Of a stretch of DNA of 7,565 nucleotides, positions 7,267-7,565 are shown in pieces (within the stretch, counting starts at the first letter, position 1; the number at the start of each line of letters is the position of its first letter). Made by a program: the position numbers and the translations under genes. The notes beneath the pieces are model-generated. The model saw nothing but the letters and a program-made list of their open reading frames with translations. It made no database searches and was not told the DNA's origin. The DNA is from JAWLFY01 sp964462125 (GTDB lineage Bacteria; Planctomycetota; Planctomycetia; Pirellulales; Pirellulaceae). The stretch lies in NCBI GenBank assembly GCA_964462125.1, contig CAYWXT010000266.1, forward strand, positions 1 to 7,565, given 5' to 3'.

Positions 7267-7287
7267 GTTGATCGAGAATCGATCAAC
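7267..7287. repeat. Perfect 9-bp inverted repeat with 3-base loop, upstream of the lipoprotein gene
   Basis: Arms GTTGATCGA (7267-7275) and TCGATCAAC (7279-7287) flank GAA. The centre is 102 bases before the lipoprotein ATG. No T-run follows, so it is not a typical intrinsic terminator. It could be an operator for a dimeric regulator or an RNA hairpin. Confidence 0.55.
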
Positions 7288-7366
7288 GAGCAAGTCGGAC
7301 AAGGAGAGGGTCGGGTCGGCCAGCCAGATCGGCGGAAGCAGTCGAGTTCGAAAAACAGTCACGATT

Positions 7367-7371
7367 GGAGA
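7367..7371 (+). promoter_or_regulatory. Ribosome binding site of the lipoprotein gene
   Basis: GGAGA followed by 7 bases and the ATG at 7379: strong Shine-Dalgarno match at suitable spacing. It fixes the lipoprotein start over the other open frames here. Confidence 0.75.
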
Positions 7372-7378
7372 ATGAGCG

Positions 7379-7565
7379 ATGCATTCGATTTTCAAATTGG
7401 CCTCAACCGGCTTGGCAGTGTTGGCGATCTCGGTCGCTGGCTGCGAACCAGAGACCTTCGAGGAAGAAAACCCACCGAGCGAAACAACTCCGAGCGAAAC
7501 AACTCCGGGCGAGACTCCACCCCCCGATGCCCCACCCCCCGATGCCCCGCCCCCCGATGCCCCGC
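7379..7565 (+). CDS. Lipoprotein with Pro-rich pentapeptide repeats, N-terminal part, runs off the right edge
   Basis: The first 62 residues are visible. MHSIFKLASTGLAVLAISVAGC is a lipoprotein signal: Lys6, hydrophobic core 7-20 and the lipobox V19-A-G-C22, so the mature protein would be lipidated at Cys22 and anchored in a membrane. An acidic stretch EPETFEEEN (23-31) follows, then PSETT twice and a variant PGET (33-46), then PPPDA three times from residue 47 up to the edge. Such a low-complexity part is usually an extended linker between the lipid anchor and a folded domain beyond the window. Start choice rests on the lipobox and on GGAGA upstream. The function cannot be told from this part. 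Confidence 0.8.
   Translation, partial: MHSIFKLASTGLAVLAISVAGCEPETFEEENPPSETTPSETTPGETPPPDAPPPDAPPPDAP
7475..7516 (+). repeat. 15-bp coding repeat (PSETT), two perfect copies plus a degenerate third
   Basis: CCGAGCGAAACAACT at 7475-7489 and 7490-7504, then CCGGGCGAGACT at 7505-7516. All are in frame with the lipoprotein. Confidence 0.9.
7517..7565 (+). repeat. 15-bp coding repeat (PPPDA), three copies and continuing past the edge
   Basis: Units CCACCCCCCGATGCC at 7517-7531 and 7532-7546, and CCGCCCCCCGATGCC at 7547-7561, with a fourth beginning at 7562. They encode PPPDA in the lipoprotein frame. Copy number may vary between strains, and the run of C's may also cause assembly or sequencing errors. 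Confidence 0.9.

Larger units (their letters stand above)
7073..7378 (+). other. 306-bp region between the AtpR-like gene and the lipoprotein gene, with an unclosed reading frame
   Basis: An ATG at 7069, overlapping the AtpR-like stop as ATGA, opens a frame (MKSQEVILQSLLNS...) that has no stop to the window edge, over 160 codons, running through the lipoprotein gene in another frame. The product has no membrane helix, signal peptide or motif I know and becomes Arg/Ser/Pro-rich, so it does not look like the atpB that would follow atpR. I treat it as doubtful rather than as a gene. The region also holds the 7267-7287 palindrome. No promoter or terminator is clear. Confidence 0.35.

Noticed and set aside
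7180..7395. A 71-codon minus-strand frame opposite the lipoprotein start
   Set aside because: It has no ribosome binding site or motif and lies opposite a clear lipoprotein signal with a good ribosome binding site on the plus strand.

Overview
The window looks like chromosomal DNA from a planctomycete, most likely a Pirellulaceae (Rhodopirellula-type) relative. The reasons are a secreted Cys-type sulfatase with a CTPTR active site, a YdjY-domain exported protein and an AtpR-type membrane protein, all common in that group, together with GC-rich codon use and large proteins of lineage-restricted type. The assignment is inferred from gene content, not from a marker gene.

Layout. Left half, minus strand, read right to left: a 657-aa protein of unknown function (3619-1646), overlapping by 8 bp a YggS/PLPBP-family pyridoxal-phosphate homeostasis protein (1653-901), then after about 150 bp the N-terminal 250 residues of an exported sulfatase that runs off the left edge (752-1). 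The sulfatase is absent as a closed ORF because its stop lies outside the window. The gap before it carries three perfect copies of a 16-bp unit (819-866). Right half, plus strand, divergent from a region of about 300 bp with no convincing gene: an exported YdjY-domain protein (about 3928-4878), a 3-hydroxyacyl-CoA dehydrogenase with two C-terminal helical domains (5035-6333), a small soluble helical protein (6375-6719), an AtpR-like three-helix membrane protein that overlaps it by ATGA (6716-7072), and the start of a lipoprotein with Pro-rich pentapeptide repeats (7379 to beyond the right edge).

How the genes fit together. The 657-aa protein and yggS are almost certainly co-translated. The 114-aa protein and the AtpR-like protein are likewise coupled. 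The dehydrogenase belongs to fatty-acid beta-oxidation and matches the C-terminal half of FadB without the hydratase half. No single pathway unites the window. It is mostly ordinary accessory/core chromosome, and I see no clear new defence system, transposon, CRISPR array or RNA gene. The more interesting points are the AtpR-like gene separated from any N-ATPase operon and paired with an unknown soluble partner, the heparinase-like look of the 657-aa protein, two intergenic repeat-like elements that resemble each other, and an unclosed reading frame that starts at the end of the AtpR-like gene.
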